Source: Amycolatopsis iheyensis (GTDB lineage Bacteria > Actinomycetota > Actinomycetes > Mycobacteriales > Pseudonocardiaceae). Taken from it: a DNA stretch of 64,000 nt. Positions 16,569 through 25,986 of this stretch are shown here, in pieces. Within the stretch, counting starts at the first letter, position 1. The number at the start of each line of letters is the position of its first letter. The stretch is taken from NCBI RefSeq assembly GCF_024703995.1, contig NZ_JAMXQV010000020.1:141305-205304 (forward strand). The letters run 5' to 3'. Below the pieces are notes generated by a model. That model ran no database searches. It was not told where the DNA came from and saw only the letters and a program-made list of their open reading frames with translations. Both the position numbers and the translations under genes were made by a program.

Positions 16569-17761
16569 CGCGCCAGCCGCTCCAGGACCGTGGCCAGCGC
16601 CGCGGCGCCGGCCTCGACGTCGTCGGACTCGGCGAACTCCTCCGGCGAGTGGCTGATCCCGGTCGGGTTGCGCACGTAGAGCATCCCGGCCGGGACGAAC
16701 CCGGCGAGGATGGCCGCGTCGTGCCCGGCCCCGGTCGGCAGCTCCGGCGGCGTGCCGAGCCAGCCGCCGAGGTCGCGCCGGAGCGTGTCGTCGAACACGA
16801 CGTCGTCCGAATAGGACTCACGGGTGACGGTGACCCGGCAGCCCTCTTCCTTAGCGGCGGCCTCCGCGACGCGGGTGATGTCCTCGACCAGCGCCGGAGT
16901 GGCGGTGCCGGGCACCCGCGCGTCGAGCCAGAGGTCCACAGTGGACGCGATGACGTTGGTGCCGCCGGGGGTCGGGACCAGCCGGCCGACGGTCGCCCGC
17001 GCGTCCGGGACGCCCGCCGCCAGCCGCCGGACCGCGGTGACCGTCGCGGCGGCGGGCAGCATCGGGTCGGCGCGGTCGGCCAGCAGCGTCGCGCCGGCGT
17101 GGTTCCCCTGCCCCTCGAAGGAGAACCGCCACCGCCCGTGCGCGATCACCGTGCTGCCGACGGCCACCGGCGCGCCGAGGTCGATGAGCCCGCGGCCCTG
17201 CTCGACGTGCAGCTCCAGGAACTTCCCGACCAGGCCGAGCCGCTCGGGATCGGGGCCGATCAGCGCCGGGTCGAAGCCGGAGCGCGCGGCCGCCTCGGCG
17301 AACGTCACGCCGTCGGCGTCCCGCAGCCCACGCGCCTTGTCCGCGTCGATCGTGCCGGTGAGCAGCCGCGAGCCGAGGCACGGGACACCGAACCGGCCGC
17401 CCTCCTCTTCGGCGAACACGACGACGGCGAACGGCTTGGCCGGCCGGAACCCCTTGTCCCGCAGGTTTTCCACCGCGGCCAGCGCGCTGACGACGCCGAG
17501 TGGCCCGTCGAAGGCGCCGCCGCCGGGAACGGAGTCGAGGTGGCTGCCGGTGACGACGGCGTCCGGGCCCGGCGGGCCCCACCAGGCCCAGATGTTGCCG
17601 TTGTGGTCGGTGTCGACGTCCAGCCCGAGGCCGAGCGCGCGCTCGCTGAACCACGCGCGCAGGTCGTTCTCGGGTGCGTCGAAGGCGTGGCGCGAGTAGC
17701 CGCCGCGCTTCGGGTCGCGCCCGACGTCGCCGATCTCGGCCAACAGCCCCGAAGCCGTCAC
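16565..17761 (-). CDS. M20-family amidohydrolase (allantoate/N-carbamoyl amino acid hydrolase type) within the hut operon
   Basis: 398 residues, GTG 17761 overlapping the hutU stop (GTGA). Di-metal ligands appear in order: VVTGSHLDSVPGGGAFDGPLG (His, Asp), VVVFAEEEGGRFG (Glu-Glu), FLELHVEQGR (His) and GISHSPEEF (His). This is the allantoate amidohydrolase / carbamoylase branch of peptidase family M20. Coupled on both sides to hut genes, and with no recognisable hutG in the cluster, it is the best local candidate for removing the formyl group from N-formylglutamate. That function is inferred from position; the family normally cleaves carbamoyl or allantoate bonds. Confidence 0.85.
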   Translation of the reverse strand: MTASGLLAEIGDVGRDPKRGGYSRHAFDAPENDLRAWFSERALGLGLDVDTDHNGNIWAWWGPPGPDAVVTGSHLDSVPGGGAFDGPLGVVSALAAVENLRDKGFRPAKPFAVVVFAEEEGGRFGVPCLGSRLLTGTIDADKARGLRDADGVTFAEAAARSGFDPALIGPDPERLGLVGKFLELHVEQGRGLIDLGAPVAVGSTVIAHGRWRFSFEGQGNHAGATLLADRADPMLPAAATVTAVRRLAAGVPDARATVGRLVPTPGGTNVIASTVDLWLDARVPGTATPALVEDITRVAEAAAKEEGCRVTVTRESYSDDVVFDDTLRRDLGGWLGTPPELPTGAGHDAAILAGFVPAGMLYVRNPTGISHSPEEFAESDDVEAGAAALATVLERLAR

Positions 17762-19410
17762 GCCTGGTCCCGCATCGGGATCCGCACACCGCGTTCGTCG
17801 GCGACGTCGTTCGCGCGCTCGTAGCCGGCGTCGACGTGCCGGATGACGCCCATGCCCGGGTCGTTGGTGAGCACGCGCTCGAGCTTCCGCGCGGCCAGCT
17901 CGGTGCCGTCGGCGACGCTGACCTGGCCGGCGTGGATCGAGCGGCCCATGCCGACGCCGCCACCGTGGTGGATCGACACCCAGCTGGCGCCCGACGAGGT
18001 GTTGACCAGCGCGTTGAGCAGCGGCCAGTCGGCGATCGCGTCGGAGCCGTCGGCCATGCCCTCGGTCTCGCGGTACGGCGAGGCGACGCTGCCGGAGTCG
18101 AGGTGGTCACGCCCGATGACGACCGGGGCCTTCAGCTCGCCGCTGGCGACCATCTCGTTGAACCGCAGGCCGGCCAGGTGCCGTTCGCCGTAGCCGAGCC
18201 AGCAGATCCGCGCCGGCAGGCCTTGGAAGGCAACGCGTTCGCCGGCCAGCTTGATCCAGCGCGCGAGGGATTCGTTCTCCGGGAACAGTTCCAGCATCGC
18301 GCGGTCGGTGGCCGCGATGTCCTCGGGGTCACCCGAGAGCGCCGCCCAGCGGAACGGGCCGTTGCCCTCGCAGAACAGCGGGCGGATGTAGGCGGGCACG
18401 AAGCCTGGGAAGTCGAACGCGCGCTCGCAGCCGCCGAGCTTGGCCTCGCCGCGCAGGGAGTTGCCGTAGTCGAAGACCTCGGCGCCCTTGTCCATGAACC
18501 CGAGCATGGCCTCGACGTGCTCGGCCATCGACTCGCGAGCGCGGTCGGTGAACTCGTCGGGCTTCTTGGCCGCGTAGTCGTGCCAGTCTTCGACGCTGAT
18601 GCCCTTGGGCAGGTAGGAAAGCGGGTCGTGCGCGGACGTCTGGTCGGTGACGATGTCGACCTCGACGCCGCGGCGCAGCAGCTCCGGCAGGATCTCGGCG
18701 GCGTTGCCGACGACGCCGACCGACAGCGGCCGCTTCTCCCGCTTCGCGCGGGTGACGCGCTCGATGGCGTTGTCGAGGTCGCCGGAGACCTCGTCGAGGT
18801 AGCGGTGCTCGACGCGGCGTTGCGCGCGCTGGGCGTCGCACTCGATGACCAGCGCGACGCCGTCGTTCATGGTCACGGCGAGCGGCTGCGCGCCACCCAT
18901 GCCGCCGAGGCCGGCGGTCACGGTGAGCGTGCCGCGCAGGGTGCCGCCGAACTTCTTCTTCGCGACCGCGGCGAACGTCTCGTAGGTGCCCTGGAGGATG
19001 CCCTGGGTGCCGATGTAGATCCACGAACCCGCGGTCATCTGGCCGTACATGGTCAGGCCCTGCTGCTCGAGGCGGCGGAACTCCGGCCAGGTCGCCCAGT
19101 CGCCGACGAGGTTCGAGTTGGCGAGCAGGACGCGCGGCGCCCACTCGTGCGTGCGGAACACGCCGACCGGCTTGCCGGACTGGACGAGCAGCGTCTCGTC
19201 GTCGTCCAAAGTGGTCAGTTCGCGGGTGATGGCGTCGAAGCTGGCCCAGTTGCGGGCGGCCTTGCCGGTGCCGCCGTAGACGACGAGGTCCTCGGGGCGC
19301 TCGGCGACCTCGGGGTCGAGGTTGTTGTGGAACATGCGCAGCGCGGCTTCGGTCTGCCACGACTTGGCGGTGAGCTGGGTGCCGCGGGCGGCACGGACGA
19401 CGCGGGACAT
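17758..19410 (-). CDS. hutU: Urocanate hydratase
   Basis: 550 residues, ATG 19410, close to the usual family size. Characteristic blocks include RMFHNNLDPEVAERPEDLVVYGGTGKAARNW, GQMTAGSWIYIGTQGI, the NAD-binding GLGGMGGAQPLA and SVGVVGNAAE, and the active-site region GNGPFRWAALSGD. It adds water to urocanate using a tightly bound NAD+, giving 4-imidazolone-5-propionate. It starts two bases after the hutH stop codon, and its stop is overlapped by the M20 gene. Confidence 0.96.
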   Translation of the reverse strand: MSRVVRAARGTQLTAKSWQTEAALRMFHNNLDPEVAERPEDLVVYGGTGKAARNWASFDAITRELTTLDDDETLLVQSGKPVGVFRTHEWAPRVLLANSNLVGDWATWPEFRRLEQQGLTMYGQMTAGSWIYIGTQGILQGTYETFAAVAKKKFGGTLRGTLTVTAGLGGMGGAQPLAVTMNDGVALVIECDAQRAQRRVEHRYLDEVSGDLDNAIERVTRAKREKRPLSVGVVGNAAEILPELLRRGVEVDIVTDQTSAHDPLSYLPKGISVEDWHDYAAKKPDEFTDRARESMAEHVEAMLGFMDKGAEVFDYGNSLRGEAKLGGCERAFDFPGFVPAYIRPLFCEGNGPFRWAALSGDPEDIAATDRAMLELFPENESLARWIKLAGERVAFQGLPARICWLGYGERHLAGLRFNEMVASGELKAPVVIGRDHLDSGSVASPYRETEGMADGSDAIADWPLLNALVNTSSGASWVSIHHGGGVGMGRSIHAGQVSVADGTELAARKLERVLTNDPGMGVIRHVDAGYERANDVADERGVRIPMRDQA

Positions 19411-19412
19411 TC

Positions 19413-20939
19413 TCAGACCTCCAGACGGGCGGCGTCGAGGACGGCGCCGGAGCGGACGAGTTCTTCGGCGGCCGCGATCTCGGGCGCCAGGTGCCGGTCG
19501 GGGCCGGGGCCCGCGACCTTGGTGCGGAGCAGGTCCCGGACGCGGCCGGTGACCGGCGACGGCTCCAGCGGCGCCCGGAAGTCGAGCGCGCGGGCCGCCG
19601 TCAGCAGCTCGATGGCGAGCACGGTCGTCAGGCCGTCGACGGCCTTGCGCAGCTTCCGCGCGGCCGACCAGCCCATGGAGACGTGGTCTTCCTGCATGGC
19701 GCTGCTCGGGATGGAGTCGACGGACGCTGGCACGGCGAGCCGCTTGAGCTCGCTGACCACCGCGGCCTGCGTGTACTGGGCGATCATGTGGCCGGAGTCG
19801 ACGCCGGGGTCGTCGGCGAGGAACGGCGGCAGGCCGTGCGAGCGGGCCTTGTCGAGCATCCGGTCGGTGCGGCGCTCGGCGATGCTGGCGACGTCGGCGA
19901 CCGGGATGGCCAGGAAGTCCAGCACGTAGGCGACGGGCGCGCCGTGGAAGTTGCCGTTGGACTCGACGCGGCCGTCGGCCAGCACGACCGGGTTGTCCAC
20001 AGCGGACATCAGTTCCCGGTCGCCCACCAGCTCGGCGTGCGTGAGGCTGTCGCGCGCGGCGCCGTGGACCTGCGGGGCGCAGCGCAGCGAGTAGGCGTCC
20101 TGGACGCGGTTGCAGTCCGGGCCGCGGTGGCTCTCGACGATCTTCGAGCCCTGCAGGGCCTGCCACATCCGCGCCGCGGACGTCGCCTGGCCGGGGTGCG
20201 GGCGCAGGGCCTGCAGGTCGGCGGCGAAGGCGCGGTCGGTGCCGAGCAGCGCCTCGACGCTCATCGCCGCGGTGATGTCGGCGACGTCGAACAGCCGGTG
20301 CAGGTCGGCGGCGGCGAGCAGGAGCATGCCGAGCATGCCGTCGGTGCCGTTGGTGAGGGCGAGCCCCTCCTTCTCGGCGAGGACGACCGGCTCGATGCCG
20401 GCCTGCTTCAGCGCTTCTCCGGCTTTTTGGATCTCTCCGCGGTACGTCACTTCGCCCTCGCCCATGAGCGCGAGTGCGACGGCGGCCAGCGGCGCGAGGT
20501 CGCCGGAGCAGCCGAGCGAGCCGTACTCGTGGACGATCGGCGTGATACCGGCGTTGAGCAGGGCCGCAAGCGCTTGCGCGGTCCCCGGCCGGACGCCGGT
20601 GTAGCCGCTGGCGAGGGTCCGCAGCCGCAGCAGCATCAGCCCGCGGACGACCTCGGTCTCGACGGCCGGCCCGGCACCCGCGGCGTGCGAGCGGATCAGG
20701 CTGCGCTGCAGCGCGGTCCGGCTCTCGACGGGGATGTGACGGGTGGCGAGCGCGCCGAAGCCGGTCGAGACGCCGTACGTCGGGGTGACGGCGTGAGCGA
20801 GGTCTTCGATGTGCTGGCGGGTCGCGGCGAGGTTCTTCTCGGCCGCGTCCGAGAGCCCGACCGGCGCGTGGCCGCGGACGACGTCGACGACCTGGGCGGC
20901 GGTCAAGGGTTCGGAGCCCAGGAGCACTGTTTCCGGCAT
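19413..20939 (-). CDS. hutH: Histidine ammonia-lyase
   Basis: 508 residues, ATG 20939. The MIO prosthetic-group loop reads EYGSLGCSGDLAPLA; the cyclising triplet is Cys-Ser-Gly rather than the common Ala-Ser-Gly. I recall the same variant in other actinobacterial enzymes. Other landmarks are YGVSTGFGALA near the N-terminus and SSAMQEDHVSMG near the C-terminus. It deaminates L-histidine to trans-urocanate, the first committed step. It is first in the operon and divergent from the IclR regulator. A TTGTCCACA word lies inside at 19993. Confidence 0.95.
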   Translation of the reverse strand: MPETVLLGSEPLTAAQVVDVVRGHAPVGLSDAAEKNLAATRQHIEDLAHAVTPTYGVSTGFGALATRHIPVESRTALQRSLIRSHAAGAGPAVETEVVRGLMLLRLRTLASGYTGVRPGTAQALAALLNAGITPIVHEYGSLGCSGDLAPLAAVALALMGEGEVTYRGEIQKAGEALKQAGIEPVVLAEKEGLALTNGTDGMLGMLLLAAADLHRLFDVADITAAMSVEALLGTDRAFAADLQALRPHPGQATSAARMWQALQGSKIVESHRGPDCNRVQDAYSLRCAPQVHGAARDSLTHAELVGDRELMSAVDNPVVLADGRVESNGNFHGAPVAYVLDFLAIPVADVASIAERRTDRMLDKARSHGLPPFLADDPGVDSGHMIAQYTQAAVVSELKRLAVPASVDSIPSSAMQEDHVSMGWSAARKLRKAVDGLTTVLAIELLTAARALDFRAPLEPSPVTGRVRDLLRTKVAGPGPDRHLAPEIAAAEELVRSGAVLDAARLEV

Positions 20940-20992
20940 GGGCCCATTGGACAACGTCCTTCCCGCTGGTGGGATAGCCCATGGAGTGGTTC

Positions 20993-21010
20993 TGTCTGGC
21001 ATCCCAGACA
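20993..21010. promoter_or_regulatory. Candidate IclR operator upstream of hutH
   Basis: TGTCTGG-CATC-CCAGACA is a perfect 7-base inverted repeat with a 4-base spacer, 54 bp upstream of the hutH start and 125 bp from the divergent IclR gene. Position and symmetry suit an operator for the adjacent regulator. No consensus is available to confirm it. Confidence 0.5.
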
Positions 21011-21031
21011 CCCGGACTACCCTGGCCCCAA

Positions 21032-21116
21032 GCGCCCCAATGTGGCGTTGGGTGCATCCAGCGCACCCAATGTGGCGTTCGGTGCGTCCAACGCACCCAA
21101 CGCCACATTGGGGCGC
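21032..21116. repeat. Palindromic intergenic element, copy 2 (A-A-inverted A)
   Basis: Perfect 24-base inverted arms at 21032-21055 and 21093-21116, again beginning gcgccccaatgtggc, enclose an internal direct copy of the core (cccaatgtggcgtt from 21066). The design matches the 2144-2232 element but with compensated base changes: both arms read gcgtt/aacgc here against cctt/aagg there. The structure, not just the sequence, is therefore conserved. It lies in the hutH/IclR divergent region, 19 bp before the IclR start. Confidence 0.85.
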
Positions 21117-21134
21117 ATTCGGCTGGGAGGTTCG

Positions 21135-21917
21135 GTGGGTGACAGCAGTGAGGTGCCGGCGCTGCGTCGCGGGCTCGCGGTCCTGAGGCTCCTCGCCACG
21201 CGGCCCGGCCCGGTGACCGCTGCGGCGATCGCGCGTGAGGCCGGCCTCCCCCGGTCGACCACCTATCACCTGCTCAACGAGCTGGAAGCCGCCGGCTTCG
21301 TCGTGCACCTGCCCGCGGAACGCCGTTACGGCCTGGGCATCGCCGCGTTCGAGCTCGGCTCGGCCTACCTGCGGCACGACCCGCTCGAACGGCTGGCCGG
21401 GCCGTTGCTGCGCAAGCTCGTCGACCGGGTCGGGCACACCGCGCACCTGGGCGTGCTGCACGGCAACGAGTCGCTCTACCTGATCAAGGAGCGCCCCGCG
21501 CGACCGGAAACCCTGGTGACCGAGGTGGGTGTCCGGCTGCCGGGTCAGCTCACCGCGTCCGGCCGGGCGATCCTGCGGCACCTGCCGGCCCCGCACGTGC
21601 GGGCGTTGTTCCCCGCGGCGTCGGCGTTCGTGCTCCGCACCGGCCGCGGCCCCGCCACTCTGGCCGAGCTGCGCCGCACGTTGACGGCCGAGCGCCGCCT
21701 GGGCTGGTCGGTCGAGGACGGCCACGTAACGGCCGGCTTCGCCTCGGTGGCCAGCGCCGTCTTCGACCACGGCGCCCGCCCGATGGCCGCGATCAGCGTG
21801 ACCCTTCGCCACCACTGCGCGGCGGAACCGTGCACGGAAACCTGGCCCGAGCTGGCGTCCGAGGTGGCGGCCACGGCGGCCGAGCTGACCAGCCGGATCG
21901 GCGGCCACCCGGGCTGA
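21135..21917 (+). CDS. IclR-family transcriptional regulator, probable hut regulator
   Basis: 260 residues from GTG 21135 behind a gggagg site. The winged helix (residues ~8-65: LRRGLAVLRLLATRPGPVTAAAIAREAG, then LPRSTTYHLLNELEAAGFV) is followed by the IclR effector domain (about 80-250; GVRLPGQLTASGRAILRHLP is the typical linker strand). It is divergent from hutHU-M20-hutFI and is the obvious candidate regulator of histidine utilisation, perhaps responding to urocanate or formylglutamate. That target assignment is positional inference. Confidence 0.88.
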   Translation: MGDSSEVPALRRGLAVLRLLATRPGPVTAAAIAREAGLPRSTTYHLLNELEAAGFVVHLPAERRYGLGIAAFELGSAYLRHDPLERLAGPLLRKLVDRVGHTAHLGVLHGNESLYLIKERPARPETLVTEVGVRLPGQLTASGRAILRHLPAPHVRALFPAASAFVLRTGRGPATLAELRRTLTAERRLGWSVEDGHVTAGFASVASAVFDHGARPMAAISVTLRHHCAAEPCTETWPELASEVAATAAELTSRIGGHPG

Positions 21918-22009
21918 CGCGCTGGTGCGATCGGGGCAACTGTCACCGAACGGCTCGATTCCACTCCGCTGGGTTATTACCGTTGCTGAACAGCGGAGGG
22001 GCGCCGGCC

Positions 22010-23227
22010 ATGGATGACGCACGGGTGACGAGGGCCGGGTTCGGCGCGGTGCTCGCCGTCGCCGAGTTCCGGGCCATGTGGGCCGCCGAGCTGCTGTCCG
22101 TCTGCGGCGACCAGCTCGCCCGCGTCGCGCTCGCGGTCCTCGTCTACCAGCGCACGTCGTCGGCCGCCCTGACCGGCCTGACCTACGCCCTGACGTACGT
22201 GCCCTCGCTGCTCGGCGGGGTGCTGCTGGCCGGCGCGGGTGACCGGTGGCCACGCCGGGACGTCATGGTCGCGGCCGACCTGGCGCGGGCCGCGCTGGTC
22301 GCCGTCATCGCGATCCCCGGCGTCCCGCTCTGGGTGTTGTGCGTGCTGGTCGCGGCGCTGACCGCGCTGGGCGGGCCGTTCAAGGCGGCGCAGCAGGCGT
22401 TGCTGCCGACGGTGCTCGCGGGCGAGCGGTACCTGGTCGGGATGGCCCTGCGGAACGTGACGATCCAGGGCGCGCAGCTGGCCGGCTTCGCCGGTGGCGG
22501 GCTGCTGATCGCCGCGCTCGCGCCGTCGGCCGCGCTGGCGCTGGACGCGGTGACGTTCGTGCTCTCGGCGGTGTTCCTGCTGGCCGGTGTCCGGCGGCGG
22601 TCGGCGGTCGCGGCGGCGGTGCGCCCGGCCTGGCTGTCGACGACCGGCGCCGGCATCCGGCTGATCTGGCGCGATCCGGCCCTGCGGACGCTGGTGGCGC
22701 TCAACTGGCTGGCCGGGTTCTACATCGTGCCGGAGGCGCTGGCCGCGCCGTACGCGGCCGGGATCGGCGCGGGCGCGACGCTGGTGGGCCTGCTCATGGC
22801 GGCGGACCCGGCGGGCAGCGTGCTCGGCGGGATCGTGTTCGGGAAGTGGGTCCCGGAGCGCGTGCAGGTCCGCCTGCTCGGCTGGCTCGGAATCGCCGCG
22901 GGGCTACCGCTGGTGGTGTTCGTCTTCCGGCCGGGGCTGGTGCCGGCGGTGCTGCTGCTGGCGGTGTCCGGGCTGCTGGCCACGGGCTACAACATCCAGG
23001 GCACGGTGTCGTTCATGCGGCGGGTGCCGGACGAGCACCGCGCGCAGTGCGCCGGCGTGAACTCGGCGGGGCTGATCACGGTGCAGGGGGTGGGCGCGGC
23101 CGCGGCGGGCGCGCTGGCCGACGTGCTGAGCCCGGCGCACACCATCGCCGTGGCCGGGGCGGCGGGTGCCGCGGTGGCCGTGCCGATCGCGAGGGCGTGG
23201 CGCCGGGTCGGGCGGGAGGATCCATGA
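22010..23227 (+). CDS. Major facilitator superfamily transporter
   Basis: 405 residues with about twelve hydrophobic helices. The cytoplasmic loop between helices 2 and 3 reads GAGDRWPRRDVMVAADLAR, the MFS motif A region. The fold resembles the EntS/MacB-like exporter subgroup (WAAELLSVCGDQLARVALAVLVYQRT at helix 1). ATG 22010 has a ggagggg site. It stands alone between IclR and a diguanylate cyclase gene, with no linked biosynthetic genes to suggest a substrate. Efflux of a small molecule is likely. Confidence 0.87.
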   Translation: MDDARVTRAGFGAVLAVAEFRAMWAAELLSVCGDQLARVALAVLVYQRTSSAALTGLTYALTYVPSLLGGVLLAGAGDRWPRRDVMVAADLARAALVAVIAIPGVPLWVLCVLVAALTALGGPFKAAQQALLPTVLAGERYLVGMALRNVTIQGAQLAGFAGGGLLIAALAPSAALALDAVTFVLSAVFLLAGVRRRSAVAAAVRPAWLSTTGAGIRLIWRDPALRTLVALNWLAGFYIVPEALAAPYAAGIGAGATLVGLLMAADPAGSVLGGIVFGKWVPERVQVRLLGWLGIAAGLPLVVFVFRPGLVPAVLLLAVSGLLATGYNIQGTVSFMRRVPDEHRAQCAGVNSAGLITVQGVGAAAAGALADVLSPAHTIAVAGAAGAAVAVPIARAWRRVGREDP

Positions 23228-23306
23228 CCTCAGTTGTCGCGTCCGCACATGGCGCGCCTCCCTTCGCCACCTCGAGCCGGACCGGCTCCGTCACCGGCCG
23301 GACACC

Positions 23307-24605
<1,299 letters not shown>

Positions 24606-24609
24606 GAGG

Positions 24610-24819
24610 TCAGACGGCCCGCTGCCGCCGCCCGGCGTCGAGCCCGAGCATGGCAAGAAGCTCGGCACACTCCCGAACATCGGAGGAGTGCCCGGCAACG
24701 GTCATGACGGCCCGGGCATTCTGCTCGGCAATCCGTTCGGCCTCCTCGGCCCGTATGACACCCATACGGCTGTCTTCATCACTGGCGGTAGAGCTACCAC
24801 TGTGCCGGGCCCAGGTCAT
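24610..24819 (-). CDS. Small protein of unknown function
   Basis: 69 residues from ATG 24819; a GTG at 24879 would add 20 residues. The core is acidic and helical (RAEEAERIAEQNARAVMTVAGHSSDVRECAELLAMLGLD), with one cysteine and no membrane segment. Similar short proteins occur in related actinobacteria as far as I recall, but no function is known. Convergent with the diguanylate cyclase gene, four bases from its stop. Confidence 0.6.
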   Translation of the reverse strand: MTWARHSGSSTASDEDSRMGVIRAEEAERIAEQNARAVMTVAGHSSDVRECAELLAMLGLDAGRRQRAV

Positions 24820-25059
24820 CTGGCCACCTACTTCCGGCTCCGCGGGTGCGGAGCCATGGTCGGGGCTCAAGCATGACACTTACACAAATTTCACTCGCAC
24901 GTGGGCCCCATCACAGGGTTTATATTGCTGAGGGTAGTTGTGCTGATACGGGTTCCCCGGCCTTCGCCGCGGCTTGGAATGTTGGCGCCGGAAAAGCCCT
25001 CCGGCACCCCGAAGCTTTGATTGTGACTACGGCTTCGGATCGGGGTGCGGGGGGTCTGG

Positions 25060-25300
25060 ATCCTCGTCGGTGTGGGTTTGCGAGGTACCCGCAGCTCGCG
25101 TAGCTGAGCCAGACCGCCGAGGGTGCGAGGCGAGCCTGCGAGCGGAAGCCGAGCCTCGTCAGTGCTGGTTGCGAAGTGCCTGCGGCTCGCGTGGCCGGAG
25201 GGACTGCCGAGCCAGCCCTACCAGAAGCGAAGCGAGCCCCAGCGGAGCGACAGCGAAGCAAGCCAACCCAGCGAAGCGACAGCGAAGCAAGCCACCCAGG
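25060..25300. repeat. Degenerate direct repeats in a 600-bp gene-free stretch before tmRNA
   Basis: Within the gene-free 24880-25454 interval, gcgaggtacccgcagctcgcg (from 25078) recurs as gcgaagtgcctgcggctcgcg (from 25171), each followed by a related gccgag block. The unit agcgRagcgacagcgaagcaagcc occurs twice (25241 and 25270). No open frame with plausible start and composition was found on either strand. I see no promoter I would defend. Confidence 0.6.
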
Positions 25301-25395
25301 GGCGAAGCCCCGAAAGGGGGCTAGGGGGCGAAGCCCCCAGCGGGGGTCCAGGGGGCGGAGCCCGCCTGGCGGGGGTCTGGGGGTTCGACCCCCAG
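25301..25395. repeat. GC-rich stem-loop repeat element, copy A (behind tmRNA)
   Basis: Several short palindromes in series: ggggcgaagcccc, gggggcgaagccccc and ctgggggttcgacccccag. The last 30 bases (25366-25395) are identical to 38041-38070, next to the second initiator tRNA. The final stem-loop mimics a tRNA T-arm but no tRNA is present. It sits immediately beyond the tmRNA terminator. Confidence 0.75.
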
Positions 25396-25415
25396 AAAAC
25401 ATGGACGAAACCGAA

Positions 25416-25451
25416 GAGAAGGCCCAGCCCCGAAGGGGCGTAGGCCTTCTC
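25416..25451 (-). terminator. Terminator of tmRNA
   Basis: gagaaggcc at 25416-25424 pairs with ggccttctc at 25443-25451, with an inner cccc-ttc-gggg stem-loop. It starts four bases past the mature tmRNA 3' end on the minus strand and is followed by a T-rich but interrupted tract (TTCGGTTTCG). Confidence 0.75.
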
Positions 25452-25454
25452 GAA

Positions 25455-25822
25455 GGTGGAGGTGCCGGGAATTGAACCCGGGTCCTCTGGCGTATCAGCA
25501 GGGCTTCTCCGTGCGCAGTCCGCTACGTCTCTACTTGACTCCCTCGGTCACGCGAACAAGCCGAGGTGACGAGCCCAGCCACTGTTTGCTTCACGACCAG
25601 TCCCCGTGGCCGGGATGGTCGCTGAGCCTCCTAGCTGATGCCGGTACCCGGGCCGGAGGCGAACCCGGGCCGACAGAGACGCACTCGCTCAGGCGGCGAG
25701 GGCGTACTCGCGCTGACTGGAGTCGGCGCTTATTTGGTTGCGATGACGCTTAACGGTGGTCTCTCGCCTGCACCGGCACGCTTCTCCTGAATCAACGTCC
25801 AAAGTCGAAACCGTTCACCCCC
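25455..25822 (-). ncRNA. ssrA: Transfer-messenger RNA (tmRNA)
   Basis: Read on the minus strand, the 5' end GGGGGUGAACGGUUUCGAC pairs with the 3' end CACCUCC to form the alanyl acceptor stem. The T-arm GGGUUCAAUUCCC is intact. The tag reading frame at 25689-25727 encodes ADSSQREYALAA and a stop, a standard actinobacterial degradation tag. About 368 nt. It rescues stalled ribosomes with SmpB, which here is encoded 5.6 kb away (31447) instead of next door. The full CCA is not encoded: after the discriminator A come CC and then U. A possible -10 (TATGAT on the minus strand) lies at 25844-25849. Confidence 0.96.
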
Positions 25823-25986
25823 TTGGTGGGACACAACCTGTCCATCATAACGCGTGGCGCCACCTCAATAGTCCGGCGGCCGGGGTAGGGCCAGCCCTAC
25901 CGGGAGGATGCCCGTGCGCACCATGTCGGCGAGCCCTCGGCAAAGCCACGATGGAAGTCATCGTGGGAGCTGAAGGGAGCCTGGTC

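Noticed and set aside
14092..16821. One continuous minus-strand frame longer than 900 codons across hutI and hutF
   Set aside because: It joins hutI in frame to an out-of-frame, Arg-rich shadow of hutF. Homology places hutI at 14092-15237 and hutF in another frame, so there is no fusion protein.
19413..20939. Inactivating active-site change in HutH (Cys-Ser-Gly instead of Ala-Ser-Gly)
   Set aside because: Ser and Gly of the MIO-forming triplet are kept. As I recall, Cys at the first position is usual in actinobacterial histidine ammonia-lyases, so it is not a defect.
25366..25395. tRNA-like gene fragment (ggggttcgacccc resembles a T-arm)
   Set aside because: No acceptor, D- or anticodon arm can be folded around it, and the same core at 38041-38070 also lacks one. 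It is a hairpin of a repeat element.
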